Part shown: piece after piece, positions 6,580 to 14,363 of the stretch
Layout: every line of letters begins with the position of its first letter
How positions within the stretch are numbered: the first letter of the stretch is position 1
From: Saonia sp964398035
GTDB lineage: Bacteria > Bacteroidota > Bacteroidia > Flavobacteriales > Flavobacteriaceae
Assembly (NCBI GenBank): GCA_964398035.1
Contig: CAYNLI010000077.1
Span: 1-14,667 of the forward strand
Direction: 5' to 3'
DNA length: 14,667 bases
Made by a program: the position numbers and the translations under genes
The notes under the pieces: model-generated
Seen by the model: the letters and a program-made list of their open reading frames with translations, nothing else
Database searches by the model: none
What the model was told of the DNA's origin: nothing

Positions 6580-7659
6580 TTGACCATCCTTGATAAATAC
6601 ATACTAAAACGTTACATGCTCACTTTTGGGGTAATGTTACTATTATTTATTCCTATTGGCATTATGGCTAATTTGGCCGAGCAGATAGGGAAAATGATAG
6701 ATAACGAAGCTCCTATGAACGAGATTGTTATGTATTATTTAAATTTCACTATAGTAATTGGAAATTTGTTATTTCCCATCTTCCTTTTTCTTTCCATTAT
6801 TTTCTTTACATCTAAATTAGCGGGGAATACAGAAATAGTGGCCATTTTAAGTTCTGGAGTGTCTTATGGAAGGTTCTTGAGACCATATCTTATTGGAGCA
6901 ACAATCATTGCAACAGCAATGTTCTTTATGGGAATGTTTCTTGTGCCAAGAGCTAGTGAGGGCTTTAACGAGTTTGTTTATATGTATTTAAAGAAAGGAA
7001 AACAAGATAGGGAAACAAGCAATATTTTTAATCAGTTAAATGAGAACGACTTTATTTATGTGAGTCGTTTTGATCCCGCAAGACAAATGGGGTACAACTT
7101 TACCTTTGAGCATTTTAATGAAGAAAACGAATTGGAGTATAAAATTACGGCAGCCAATATTCGTTGGGTTCCAAAAGACACTATGTATCGTTTAACATCT
7201 TATACGAAACGAAAATTGGTGAATGGAATAGAAAATATACAGACCAAAAGAAGGTTGGATACACTTTTTCAATTTAAAATAAATGATCTTACTCCCGTAT
7301 CTTATATAGCGGAAACCAAAAATCTTTTTGAGCTTGATGAGTTTATAGAGGACCAAAGGAATAAGGGGGCATCAAACATCAATACCTATGTAATGGTAAA
7401 GTATAAGCGTTGGGCATTGCCTATTTCGGCTTTTATTCTTACAATAATTGCTGTTGCAGTATCTTCAGTAAAGCGAAGAGGAGGTATGGGGGTTAATTTG
7501 GCTTTTGGGATAGGAGTTGCTTTTATCTTTATATTTTTTGATAAAGTTTTTGGTACGTTGGCAGAACAGGCTGGTTTTCCACCTATCTGGGCCATTATTA
7601 TTCCTAATCTGATTTTTGGTGTTTTGGCTTTATATCTTCTCAATAATGCCAAACGATAA
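6580..7659 (+). CDS. LptF/LptG family permease (LPS export)
   Basis: A 359-residue inner-membrane protein of the YjgP/YjgQ family, the permease part of the LptB2FG complex that extracts lipopolysaccharide and drives it to the outer membrane. Three membrane segments at about 13-33, 52-76 and 100-122 precede a large periplasmic beta-rich domain (about 124-272), then three more at about 278-296, 303-321 and 334-353. LAGNTEIVAILSSGVSYGRFLRP (cytoplasmic coupling helix region) is typical of the family; it matches LptG slightly better than LptF by feel only. Start is TTG, 2 nt after the tgt stop: MTILDKYILKRY is the usual beginning and the first ATG lies at codon 13. The following transporter gene overlaps its end by 14 nt. 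Confidence 0.9.
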   Translation: MTILDKYILKRYMLTFGVMLLLFIPIGIMANLAEQIGKMIDNEAPMNEIVMYYLNFTIVIGNLLFPIFLFLSIIFFTSKLAGNTEIVAILSSGVSYGRFLRPYLIGATIIATAMFFMGMFLVPRASEGFNEFVYMYLKKGKQDRETSNIFNQLNENDFIYVSRFDPARQMGYNFTFEHFNEENELEYKITAANIRWVPKDTMYRLTSYTKRKLVNGIENIQTKRRLDTLFQFKINDLTPVSYIAETKNLFELDEFIEDQRNKGASNINTYVMVKYKRWALPISAFILTIIAVAVSSVKRRGGMGVNLAFGIGVAFIFIFFDKVFGTLAEQAGFPPIWAIIIPNLIFGVLALYLLNNAKR

Positions 7660-8530
7660 GTTAAGAAACTATCTTCATTTACATTTCATCATTTTTATAT
7701 GGGGCTTTACGGCTGTATAGGGTGCGTTAATAAGTATAGACGCAATTCCGCTTGTTTGGTACAGAATGCTTCTTGCAGTTGTTTTTGTTTTACTTTATTT
7801 AAAGATTAAGGGGATTTCAATAAAAGTGCCCAGACGGGTGTTGTTGGGTCTTGTGGTTACAGGAATCATCATTGCGTTACATTGGATTACTTTTTTTATG
7901 GCAATAAAAGTCTCCAATGTTTCAGTGACCCTTGCAATTATGTCTACAGGAGCTTTGTTCACGGCTATTTTAGAGCCTATTTGGTATAAACGTAAAATGA
8001 TTTGGTATGAGGTCTTGTTTGGAGGGATTGTCATTGTTGGGCTTTACATAATTTTTAATGTAGAAACAGATTATGTTTTGGGAATTGTACTGGCGCTGAT
8101 AGCATCATTTTTGGCATCAGTTTTTGCATTGGTAAATGGGAAGTATGTTAAGCAGTATAGAGCATCCATCATTTCATTTTATGAATTGTTGAGCGGTGTG
8201 GTATTTGTGACCATCTATCTTTTGTTCTCAGAAACATTTAATGTGGATTTTTTTGTTTTATCAACCAGTGACTGGGGGTATATGGTATTGTTGGCTTCCA
8301 TTTGTACTGCATATGCTTTTATTGCCGGAGTTCATGTAATGAGGCATATAAGCCCATATACCGTGATGCTTTCAGTAAACATGGAACCTGTTTATGGGAT
8401 AATTTTAGCTTTTTTGATATTGGGGGACAAAGAAAAGATGAGTCCACAGTTTTATGTTGGTGCTTTAATTATTCTTTCTACAGTGATAGCAAATGGTATC
8501 ATAAAGAATTTCATAAAAAGGAGGGCTTAA
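7646..8530 (+). pseudogene. EamA/DMT-family transporter interrupted by an in-frame amber codon
   Basis: Reading from the ATG at 7646 gives MPNDKLRNYLHLHFIIFIWG then FTAV, a TAG stop (7718-7720), and GALISIDAIPLVWYRMLLAV in the same frame, continuing open to 8530. The full product (about 294 codons) is a ten-helix drug/metabolite transporter; the stop falls inside helix 1, exactly where homologues have the motif WGFTA(V/I)LGA, so one base change (TTG to TAG) would explain it. The remaining frame has no further damage. A restart at ATG 7766 would give 254 residues without helix 1, which may not insert normally. The options are recent inactivation, amber read-through, a functional short form, or a base-call error. 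It overlaps the end of the LptF/LptG gene by 14 nt, so it belongs to that transcript. The exported substrate is unknown. Confidence 0.82.
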
Positions 8531-8553
8531 TACAGGAATGCTTATTAAAATTT

Positions 8554-8561
8554 TATATTTG
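8554..8561 (+). promoter_or_regulatory. -7 element upstream of accA
   Basis: TATATTTG matches TAnnTTTG exactly and lies 32 nt before the accA ATG. No convincing TTG stands 19 bp upstream, so the -33 element is degenerate. It suggests accA is transcribed separately from the tgt unit. Confidence 0.5.
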
Positions 8562-8593
8562 TAGTCTCAAACTAATTAACAAATTACACATTC

Positions 8594-9547
8594 ATGGAGT
8601 ATTTGGATTTTGAACTTCCAATTAAAGAACTGGAAGAACAATTGGATAAATGCGTGGTCATTGGCGAGGAAAGCGATGTTGATGTAACGGAAACTTGCAA
8701 GCAGATAGAAAAGAAGTTGACCGAGACCCGGAAAGAGATATATAAAAATCTTTCAGCTTGGCAAAGGGTACAGCTCTCTAGACACCCAGGTAGGCCATAT
8801 ACCATGGATTATATACATGCTATCTGTGGAGACACTTTTCTAGAACTTCATGGGGATAGAAATGTAAAGGACGATAAGGCCATGGTTGGTGGTCTTGGTA
8901 AAATAGGAGACCAAACCTATATGTTCATTGGTCAACAAAAAGGATACAATACTAAAACCAGACAGTACAGGAATTTTGGAATGGCAAATCCAGAAGGGTA
9001 TAGAAAAGCCTTAAGATTGATGAAGTCTGCCGAGAAATTTGGAATTCCTGTGGTTACATTGATAGATACACCAGGTGCTTACCCAGGTTTAGAAGCTGAA
9101 GAACGTGGACAAGGAGAAGCCATTGCTAGAAATATTTTAGAAATGACACGTTTAAAAGTGCCGATTATTTGTATAGTCATAGGTGAAGGCGCTTCAGGTG
9201 GTGCTTTAGGCATTGGAGTAGGGGACAAGATGCTTATGTTGGAAAACTCATGGTATTCTGTAATATCACCAGAAAATTGTTCCTCTATTTTATGGAGAAG
9301 CTGGGAGTTTAAAGAGAAAGCAGCCGAAGCTTTAAAATTAACGGCTACAGATAGTAAGAAACTAAAGGTTATAGACGAAATAATAAAAGAGCCAGTAGGT
9401 GGGGCACATAGCAATAGAGAAAAGATTTTTAAATCTGTTAGTAACGCTATTGTTAAAACATATGACGAGTTTAAAAACTTATCACCAAAAGAACTGGTGA
9501 AAAACCGTATGGAGAAATATTCCCAAATGGGAGTCTTTAATGGCTAA
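8594..9547 (+). CDS. accA: Acetyl-CoA carboxylase carboxyltransferase subunit alpha
   Basis: The alpha subunit of the carboxyltransferase that passes CO2 from biotin to acetyl-CoA, giving malonyl-CoA for fatty-acid synthesis; works as alpha2beta2 with AccD, which is not in this window. The 317-residue length is normal. The N-terminal helical part (about 1-60) leads to LSRHPGRPYTMDYI (61-74) and the crotonase-type core. LIDTPGAYPGLEAEERGQGE (156-175) and IGEGASGGALGIG (196-208, oxyanion-hole glycines) are hallmark motifs. The ATG at 8594 begins MEYLDFELPI, the standard start of the subunit. Its own -7 element upstream and terminator downstream suggest a single-gene unit. Confidence 0.97.
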   Translation: MEYLDFELPIKELEEQLDKCVVIGEESDVDVTETCKQIEKKLTETRKEIYKNLSAWQRVQLSRHPGRPYTMDYIHAICGDTFLELHGDRNVKDDKAMVGGLGKIGDQTYMFIGQQKGYNTKTRQYRNFGMANPEGYRKALRLMKSAEKFGIPVVTLIDTPGAYPGLEAEERGQGEAIARNILEMTRLKVPIICIVIGEGASGGALGIGVGDKMLMLENSWYSVISPENCSSILWRSWEFKEKAAEALKLTATDSKKLKVIDEIIKEPVGGAHSNREKIFKSVSNAIVKTYDEFKNLSPKELVKNRMEKYSQMGVFNG

Positions 9548-9571
9548 GTACTGATCTTATTAAAGTTTTGT

Positions 9572-9603
9572 AAAAACCGTAAAATTATTTCTACGGTTTT
9601 TTT
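9572..9603 (+). terminator. Intrinsic terminator of accA
   Basis: AAAAACCGTA (9572-9581) pairs perfectly with TACGGTTTTT (9592-9601) across a 10-nt loop, followed by further T residues. A second, weaker hairpin (TTTTATGTT/AACATAAAA, 9600-9608 and 9612-9620, 3-nt loop) starts within the T tract. Confidence 0.85.
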
Positions 9604-9676
9604 ATGTTATGAACATAAAATCGTAACTTATTAACACCTGATTCATTAAAAATGTTGACATTGGAACGTAAGCGTT

Positions 9677-9696
9677 TTAAGTTAACTTAACGTTAA
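9677..9696. repeat. Overlapping palindromes upstream of dnaB (possible operator)
   Basis: A perfect 14-bp palindrome TTAAGTTAACTTAA (9677-9690) overlaps a perfect 10-bp palindrome TTAACGTTAA (9687-9696). They lie 18-38 nt before the dnaB ATG. TTG (9661-9663), 19 nt and TAACTTAA (9683-9690) form a poor -33/-7 match through the first palindrome. The region is AT-rich, so chance is possible; a regulatory role is inferred only from position. Confidence 0.35.
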
Positions 9697-9714
9697 TTCC
9701 ATACATTCGTATTC

Positions 9715-11265
9715 ATGGACAAACCTAACCCAATTATTGGTCATAGAATTGACAAATCCTCTGTTATAAACTTGGAAAGAGGAAAAATACCCCCTCAAGC
9801 AACTGATTTAGAGGAAGTTGTAATTGGGGCTATGATGATAGATAAAAAAGGTGTTGATGAGGTGATTGATATTTTAAGCCCAGATGCCTTTTATAAAGAA
9901 GCCCATAAACATATTTATGAAGCCATCTTTAAATTGTTTGAAAGCTCAGAACCTGTTGATTTATTAACCGTTTCTTCCCAGCTTAGGAAAGATGGTCACT
10001 TAGAAGCTATTGGAGGTGATTTTTACTTGATAAAACTGACTCAAAAAGTAGCATCTTCTGCTCATATAGAATTCCATGCAAGGATAATCCTTCAAAAATA
10101 TATTCAAAGAAGCCTGATTAAAATTTCTAGTGAAATTATTGAAGATGCCTATAGTGATTCCACTGATGTTTTTGATTTATTGGATAGTGCAGAATCTAAA
10201 TTGTATGATGTAAGCCAAGGTAATTTAAAACGTTCCGCAGAAACAGCCCAGAATTTAGTGATTCAGGCTAAAAAAAGAATAGAAGAAATAGCCAAAACAG
10301 AGGGGATGAGTGGTATTCCTTCTGGTTTTGATAAAGTGGATAAATTGACTTCTGGGTGGCAGCCCAGTGATTTAATTATAGTAGCTGCACGTCCGGGTAT
10401 GGGTAAAACGGCCTTAACGTTGTCTATGGCGCGTAATATGGCTGTAAATTCTAATATCCCAGTAGCTTTTTTCTCTTTAGAAATGTCATCTGTACAATTG
10501 ATAACAAGGCTTATTTCTTCAGAAACGGGCTTGTCTTCAGAAAAGTTACGTACAGGTAAGTTGGAAAAGCATGAATGGGAGCAATTGAACGTAAAGGTAA
10601 AAACATTGGAAAAAGCACCTTTGTTTATAGATGATACCCCATCACTTTCTATTTTTGACCTAAGAGCTAAGGCAAGAAGATTAGCTTCCCAGCACGGTAT
10701 AAAAATAATCATGGTAGATTATTTACAATTAATGACAGCAGGCGGAAGCCAAAAGGGTGGAGGAAACAGGGAACAAGAAATATCAACCATATCCAGAAAC
10801 TTAAAGGCTCTGGCCAAAGAATTGGAAATTCCAGTAATTGCACTATCACAATTATCAAGGGCGGTAGAAACCAGAGGGGGAAGCAAAAGGCCTATTTTAT
10901 CTGACCTTAGGGAATCTGGTGCAATTGAGCAAGATGCGGATATTGTATCTTTTATCTACAGACCAGAATACTATAAAATTGATGAATGGGATGATGAGGA
11001 ACGCAGCCCTACAGATGGGCAGGCAGAGTTTATTGTGGCAAAGCACAGAAACGGTGGATTGGAAAACATAAGGCTTAAATTTATTGGTAATCAAGGTAAA
11101 TTTGATAATTTAGATGACTTTGATTCTCCTTTTGAGTTTCAATCTAAAATGAACGCCAACGAAGAGAATCCGTTCATAACCAAGAATTTGCCAAATGCAG
11201 ATGAAGCTTTTGGTAGCTCCATGAATGATGGTCTAGAACCAGATGATAATGATATACCTTTTTAG
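9715..11265 (+). CDS. dnaB: Replicative DNA helicase DnaB
   Basis: The hexameric helicase of the replication fork, 516 residues. The N-terminal DnaG-interacting domain spans about 25-130 (PPQATDLEEVVIGAMMID), followed by a linker and the RecA-like motor from about 195. Walker A is ARPGMGKTALT (225-235), and Walker B with the DnaB signature is IIMVDYLQLM (331-340). ALSQLSRAVETRGGSKRP (375-392) and DLRESGAIEQDADIV (397-411) are DnaB motifs H3/H4. No intein is present. After the motor there is an acidic, probably disordered tail (about 462-516) that holds DDFDSPFEF, EENPF and the terminal DDNDIPF, which closely resembles the C-terminal tip of SSB. The ATG at 9715 is the only sensible start; the leader is very AT-rich. 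Confidence 0.97.
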   Translation: MDKPNPIIGHRIDKSSVINLERGKIPPQATDLEEVVIGAMMIDKKGVDEVIDILSPDAFYKEAHKHIYEAIFKLFESSEPVDLLTVSSQLRKDGHLEAIGGDFYLIKLTQKVASSAHIEFHARIILQKYIQRSLIKISSEIIEDAYSDSTDVFDLLDSAESKLYDVSQGNLKRSAETAQNLVIQAKKRIEEIAKTEGMSGIPSGFDKVDKLTSGWQPSDLIIVAARPGMGKTALTLSMARNMAVNSNIPVAFFSLEMSSVQLITRLISSETGLSSEKLRTGKLEKHEWEQLNVKVKTLEKAPLFIDDTPSLSIFDLRAKARRLASQHGIKIIMVDYLQLMTAGGSQKGGGNREQEISTISRNLKALAKELEIPVIALSQLSRAVETRGGSKRPILSDLRESGAIEQDADIVSFIYRPEYYKIDEWDDEERSPTDGQAEFIVAKHRNGGLENIRLKFIGNQGKFDNLDDFDSPFEFQSKMNANEENPFITKNLPNADEAFGSSMNDGLEPDDNDIPF

Positions 11266-11278
11266 AATTTTAAAATTT

Positions 11279-12553
11279 ATGTCACCTCGAGTACTATCGA
11301 GAAGTCTTACTTTTGTTTTTTTTACTTTTTTATCGATTCAATCTTTTGCATCTAATATCTTGATTCCTATGGATGCGGAAAGTCAAAAAAATCATCTAAA
11401 AGCATATGGAATTACATATTGGATACTGTCCAAACAACAAAAAGTACAGTGGCTTTTAAATTATAGGGGTGGTTCTTTTCTGTTGCCAGATGGTGATGCT
11501 ATCCGTAAAGAATGTCAAATAAGAGGTGTTTCATTTGAAATTTTATCTACTGCACAGGCCAATGCAATTTTAGATGAAATCAGTAGCCCTTCCAAAAATC
11601 AGGAAGTTGTGGTGTTGGAAAAAGCACCAAAAATAGCGGTGTACTCCCCAAAAGGCAATCAACCTTGGGACGATGCGGTTACCATGGTACTCAGTTATGC
11701 GGAAATACCCTATGTAACTGTTTATGATGAAGAGGTTTTGGGGGATAAATTAGCGTTGTATGATTGGTTGCATTTGCACCATGAAGATTTTACTGGCCAG
11801 TTTGGAAAATTCTATGGAGCCTACCGTGCTGCTCCGTGGTATATTGAAAGCAAACAAGGAGCAGAGGAGTTGGCCTCTAAGCTAGGATATAATAAGGTTT
11901 CTAAGGAAAAAGAAGCAGTGGCCTTAAAAATAAGAAACTATGTGATAGGTGGTGGATTTATGTTTGCCATGTGTTCTGCTACAGATAGTTTTGATATTGC
12001 TTTAGCAGCAGACGGAGTTGATATTTGTGAGCCTATGTTTGATGGGGATCCATCTGATGCCAATTATCAAAACAAGCTTGATTATACTAAAACTTTGGCG
12101 TTTACAAATTTTACTTTAGAAAGAAACCCTTTAAAATATGAGTTTTCGTCAATAGATATGACCAATAAGAGAAAGCTTCAAAAAGAATCTGATTATTTTT
12201 CTTTAATGGATTTTTCTGCCAAATGGGATCCTGTGCCCACAATGTTGTGCCAGAACCATACTTCTTTGGTGAAAGGTTTTATGGGACAGACCACCTCATT
12301 TACCAGAGATGAAATTAAAGCCAATGTATTGATATTGGGAGAGAATAAAATTAATGGTGAGGCTCGTTACATTCATGGTGTCAAAGGAAAAGGTTTCTTT
12401 ACTTTTTATGGAGGCCATGACCCTGAAGATTACCAACATAGGGTAGGGGACCCAAAAACAGAATTGGAGCTTCACCCAACCTCGCCCGGTTACAGATTAA
12501 TTCTGAACAATGTATTGTTTCCTGCTGCTAGAAAGAAGAAGCAAAAAACGTGA
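11279..12553 (+). CDS. Exported conserved protein, glutamine-amidotransferase-like, function unknown
   Basis: A 424-residue protein with a Sec signal peptide (MSPRVLSRSLTFVFFTFLSI, cleavage near SFA-SN at 25) and a basic tail. From about residue 117 the pattern suggests a class I glutamine-amidotransferase or ThuA-like fold: KIAVYSPKG strand, YVTVYDEEVL, then YVIGGGFMFAMCSATD with C232 in the nucleophile-elbow position, and GFFTFYGGHDPED with H380 near the C-terminus. Catalysis is unproven. I recall homologues being labelled asparagine synthetase B, but no N-terminal Cys2 and no PP-loop SGGxDS are present, so I do not accept that name. I chose the ATG at 11279 because it starts the signal peptide; ATGs at 11243 and 11249 lie inside dnaB. 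Starting 13 nt after the dnaB stop, it is probably co-transcribed with dnaB. Confidence 0.75.
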   Translation: MSPRVLSRSLTFVFFTFLSIQSFASNILIPMDAESQKNHLKAYGITYWILSKQQKVQWLLNYRGGSFLLPDGDAIRKECQIRGVSFEILSTAQANAILDEISSPSKNQEVVVLEKAPKIAVYSPKGNQPWDDAVTMVLSYAEIPYVTVYDEEVLGDKLALYDWLHLHHEDFTGQFGKFYGAYRAAPWYIESKQGAEELASKLGYNKVSKEKEAVALKIRNYVIGGGFMFAMCSATDSFDIALAADGVDICEPMFDGDPSDANYQNKLDYTKTLAFTNFTLERNPLKYEFSSIDMTNKRKLQKESDYFSLMDFSAKWDPVPTMLCQNHTSLVKGFMGQTTSFTRDEIKANVLILGENKINGEARYIHGVKGKGFFTFYGGHDPEDYQHRVGDPKTELELHPTSPGYRLILNNVLFPAARKKKQKT

Positions 12554-12579
12554 GTTTTATTTCATTTGATAGTTCATTT

Positions 12580-13306
12580 TTAAATCATTGTTGGTTTTTT
12601 TAATACAGCAATAGTATATGGCCTATAGACCATACTCCCAGTTTTACTTTTTATGAATTCTTTTTTGGTTTGAAAAGTCATCAATTCAAATTTTGTACAG
12701 AAAATTAAATCTATTATTTTTTGAATCTTATAAAGAAAAGCCAGAGTTTATAAAAGGCAGATTTTTCATAAAATTCCCATTTACGAAAGCAATGACACAT
12801 ATTCCTCCAGGCCTTAATACACGATATAGGTCTTTTATAAAACCTGCAGGTTTTTCCCAAAAATAAATGATGTTCACGGTCATGACTCTATCAAAGAAAT
12901 TAAAAACATAAGGAATCTTGTTTCCATTGTAATGTTGAAATAAAGCATACCCTTGTATTACATGGTCTAAGTTGTTTTGTTCTGCTTCTTGCCTCATTAC
13001 TTCAGAAATTTACAACCCAAAATAGCAAAGTTTATGTGCTTTTTCCAACAGATTATTTAGATGTAAACAATTTCCATGTCCAATTTCTAGCACTCTGTTC
13101 TTATTCTCCAATTGTACTGCATCAATTGAGGGTAAAATCATATTCTGATTACTTTGGGACATTAATTTACCAACAGTTATACCATCATCCCCTTGTGGAC
13201 AACTTAACTGCTTTGCCAATTGTTCATGTTCTTTTTTATGTGACTCTACTTTCGTTTTTTTGTTTTTAGAGTATGTTCGCCTAAAAGTGGCATCCATATT
13301 GAGCAT
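12580..13306 (-). pseudogene. Decayed class I SAM-dependent methyltransferase
   Basis: Three pieces of one gene are readable on the minus strand. The first holds LAKQLSCPQGDDGITVG and SAM motif I NRVLEIGHGNC, ending KLCYFGL at a TAA (13012-13010). The same frame continues with ISEVMRQEAEQNNL, later TVNIIYFWEKP and YRVLRPGG (post-I motifs), to a stop at 12730-12728. From there another frame gives KIIDLIFCTKFELMTFQTKK and SKTGSMVYRPYTIAVLKK, stopping at 12580. A GAA-to-TAA nonsense change and a one-base deletion near 12728 would explain this. The expected start may also be lost: an in-frame ACG (13255-13253) stands where the family would begin, and the ATG at 13306 adds 17 unrelated residues. 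Substrate unknown. Convergent with the dnaB-linked gene, 26 bp away. Confidence 0.85.
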
Positions 13307-13462
13307 AAATGGTCGGTCGGTACTTAATTGCAGACTATGTAAGAATATTTAAGATGATCCACTACGTGTATTAAAGAAGTCATAAAAGAATGTTAATGAT
13401 TTAGAAACAAACAATTAACAAATGAAACCTTAAAAAAAAATGATGCAAATGTGAGAAGTAAA
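13307..13462. other. Intergenic stretch without a recognised gene
   Basis: AT-rich, between the methyltransferase pseudogene and the HAD gene. It contains a short tandem GGTCGGTCGGT (13311-13321) that stands out from the base composition, and an A9 run near 13432-13440. No ORF, hairpin with T tract, or RNA gene was seen. Confidence 0.5.
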
Positions 13463-14266
13463 TTATTTTTTTATACCCAATACCTGCTCTAAAATATGTT
13501 CTACTCCGTTTTCATCATTGCTCAACGTTCTATATTTAGCGGTTTTTAAAACATTGGGGTGTGCGTTTGCCATAGCAAAACTATGGGTAGCTAATTGTAG
13601 CATTTCTATATCATTGTTGTAGTCACCAAATACCATAACTTCATCGGAGGTAATTCCGTAATCGTCCATTACTTTTTGTAGTGCATAACCCTTGTTTGCA
13701 TTTTGATGAGAAATATCTACCCAATTAGGCCCAGAGACTTTTACTTTTAAATTTTTCTCTAAATGTTTCACATTGGGATAGATGAATTTTTCTGAATTTT
13801 CAAAATGATAAACTGCAATTTTTAATATTTCTTCCTCTACATTAAGTTGATTTTCAATGACCTGAAACTCTGAATAGAATTCTTTAATCATAAGAATGAA
13901 ATCTGGGGAAGTTCCATTTATATAAGCTTTGTTTTTGCTACATAGTACTGGGTGTACATCATTTACATTTTTGAGGAGGTGTAATATATCGTAAGCTATT
14001 TTTTTATCAATAGGAGTTGCAAATAATTCTTGATCTTGTTTTTTTGCATAACCACCATTTTCAGCTATGACGATTATATCGTCCTTAATAGGATGTAATT
14101 TTTCTATAATACTGTTGTATTGCCTGCCACTTGCAGCAACAAAAATGATGCCTCTCTTTTTAAGTTCTTCAAATAAAGTATAGAACTGAGGACTCACTTC
14201 ATGGTTGGAATTCAATAAAGTTCCATCCATATCCGTAACCACCATTTTAATTTTAGAAAAATCCAT
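13463..14266 (-). CDS. Cof-type HAD-superfamily hydrolase (sugar/nucleotide phosphatase)
   Basis: A 267-residue HAD phosphatase with a type IIB cap. Motif I is TDMDGTLLNS (11-20) with nucleophile D12 and acid/base D14; motif II is AASGR with S46; motif III is NANKGYAL with K192; motif IV is FGDYNNDIEML (213-223) with D215 and D219 binding magnesium. The cap lies at about 85-185. Members usually dephosphorylate small sugar phosphates, pyridoxal phosphate or flavin nucleotides; the substrate cannot be told from sequence. The ATG at 14264-14266 starts directly before the first strand. Divergent from the YjbQ gene; TACCTTTA (minus, 14294-14287) is a one-mismatch -7 candidate. Confidence 0.92.
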   Translation of the reverse strand: MDFSKIKMVVTDMDGTLLNSNHEVSPQFYTLFEELKKRGIIFVAASGRQYNSIIEKLHPIKDDIIVIAENGGYAKKQDQELFATPIDKKIAYDILHLLKNVNDVHPVLCSKNKAYINGTSPDFILMIKEFYSEFQVIENQLNVEEEILKIAVYHFENSEKFIYPNVKHLEKNLKVKVSGPNWVDISHQNANKGYALQKVMDDYGITSDEVMVFGDYNNDIEMLQLATHSFAMANAHPNVLKTAKYRTLSNDENGVEHILEQVLGIKK

Positions 14267-14363
14267 TTTTTTGTATTAAATAGGGGTAAAGGTATTTCTT
14301 ATATGCTAATAAAACAGTATAATTTGATGAAGTTTGCATTAATTTAGTAATTAAATTTTATTC

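Noticed and set aside
8302..8613. A 103-codon plus-strand frame spanning the end of the EamA gene and the accA leader
   Set aside because: Its sequence is the +1 shadow of the transporter and then non-coding leader; it resembles no protein.
11279..12553. Asparagine synthetase B as the name of the gene after dnaB
   Set aside because: It has an export signal and lacks both the N-terminal catalytic Cys2 and the ATP-binding SGGxDS loop of AsnB.
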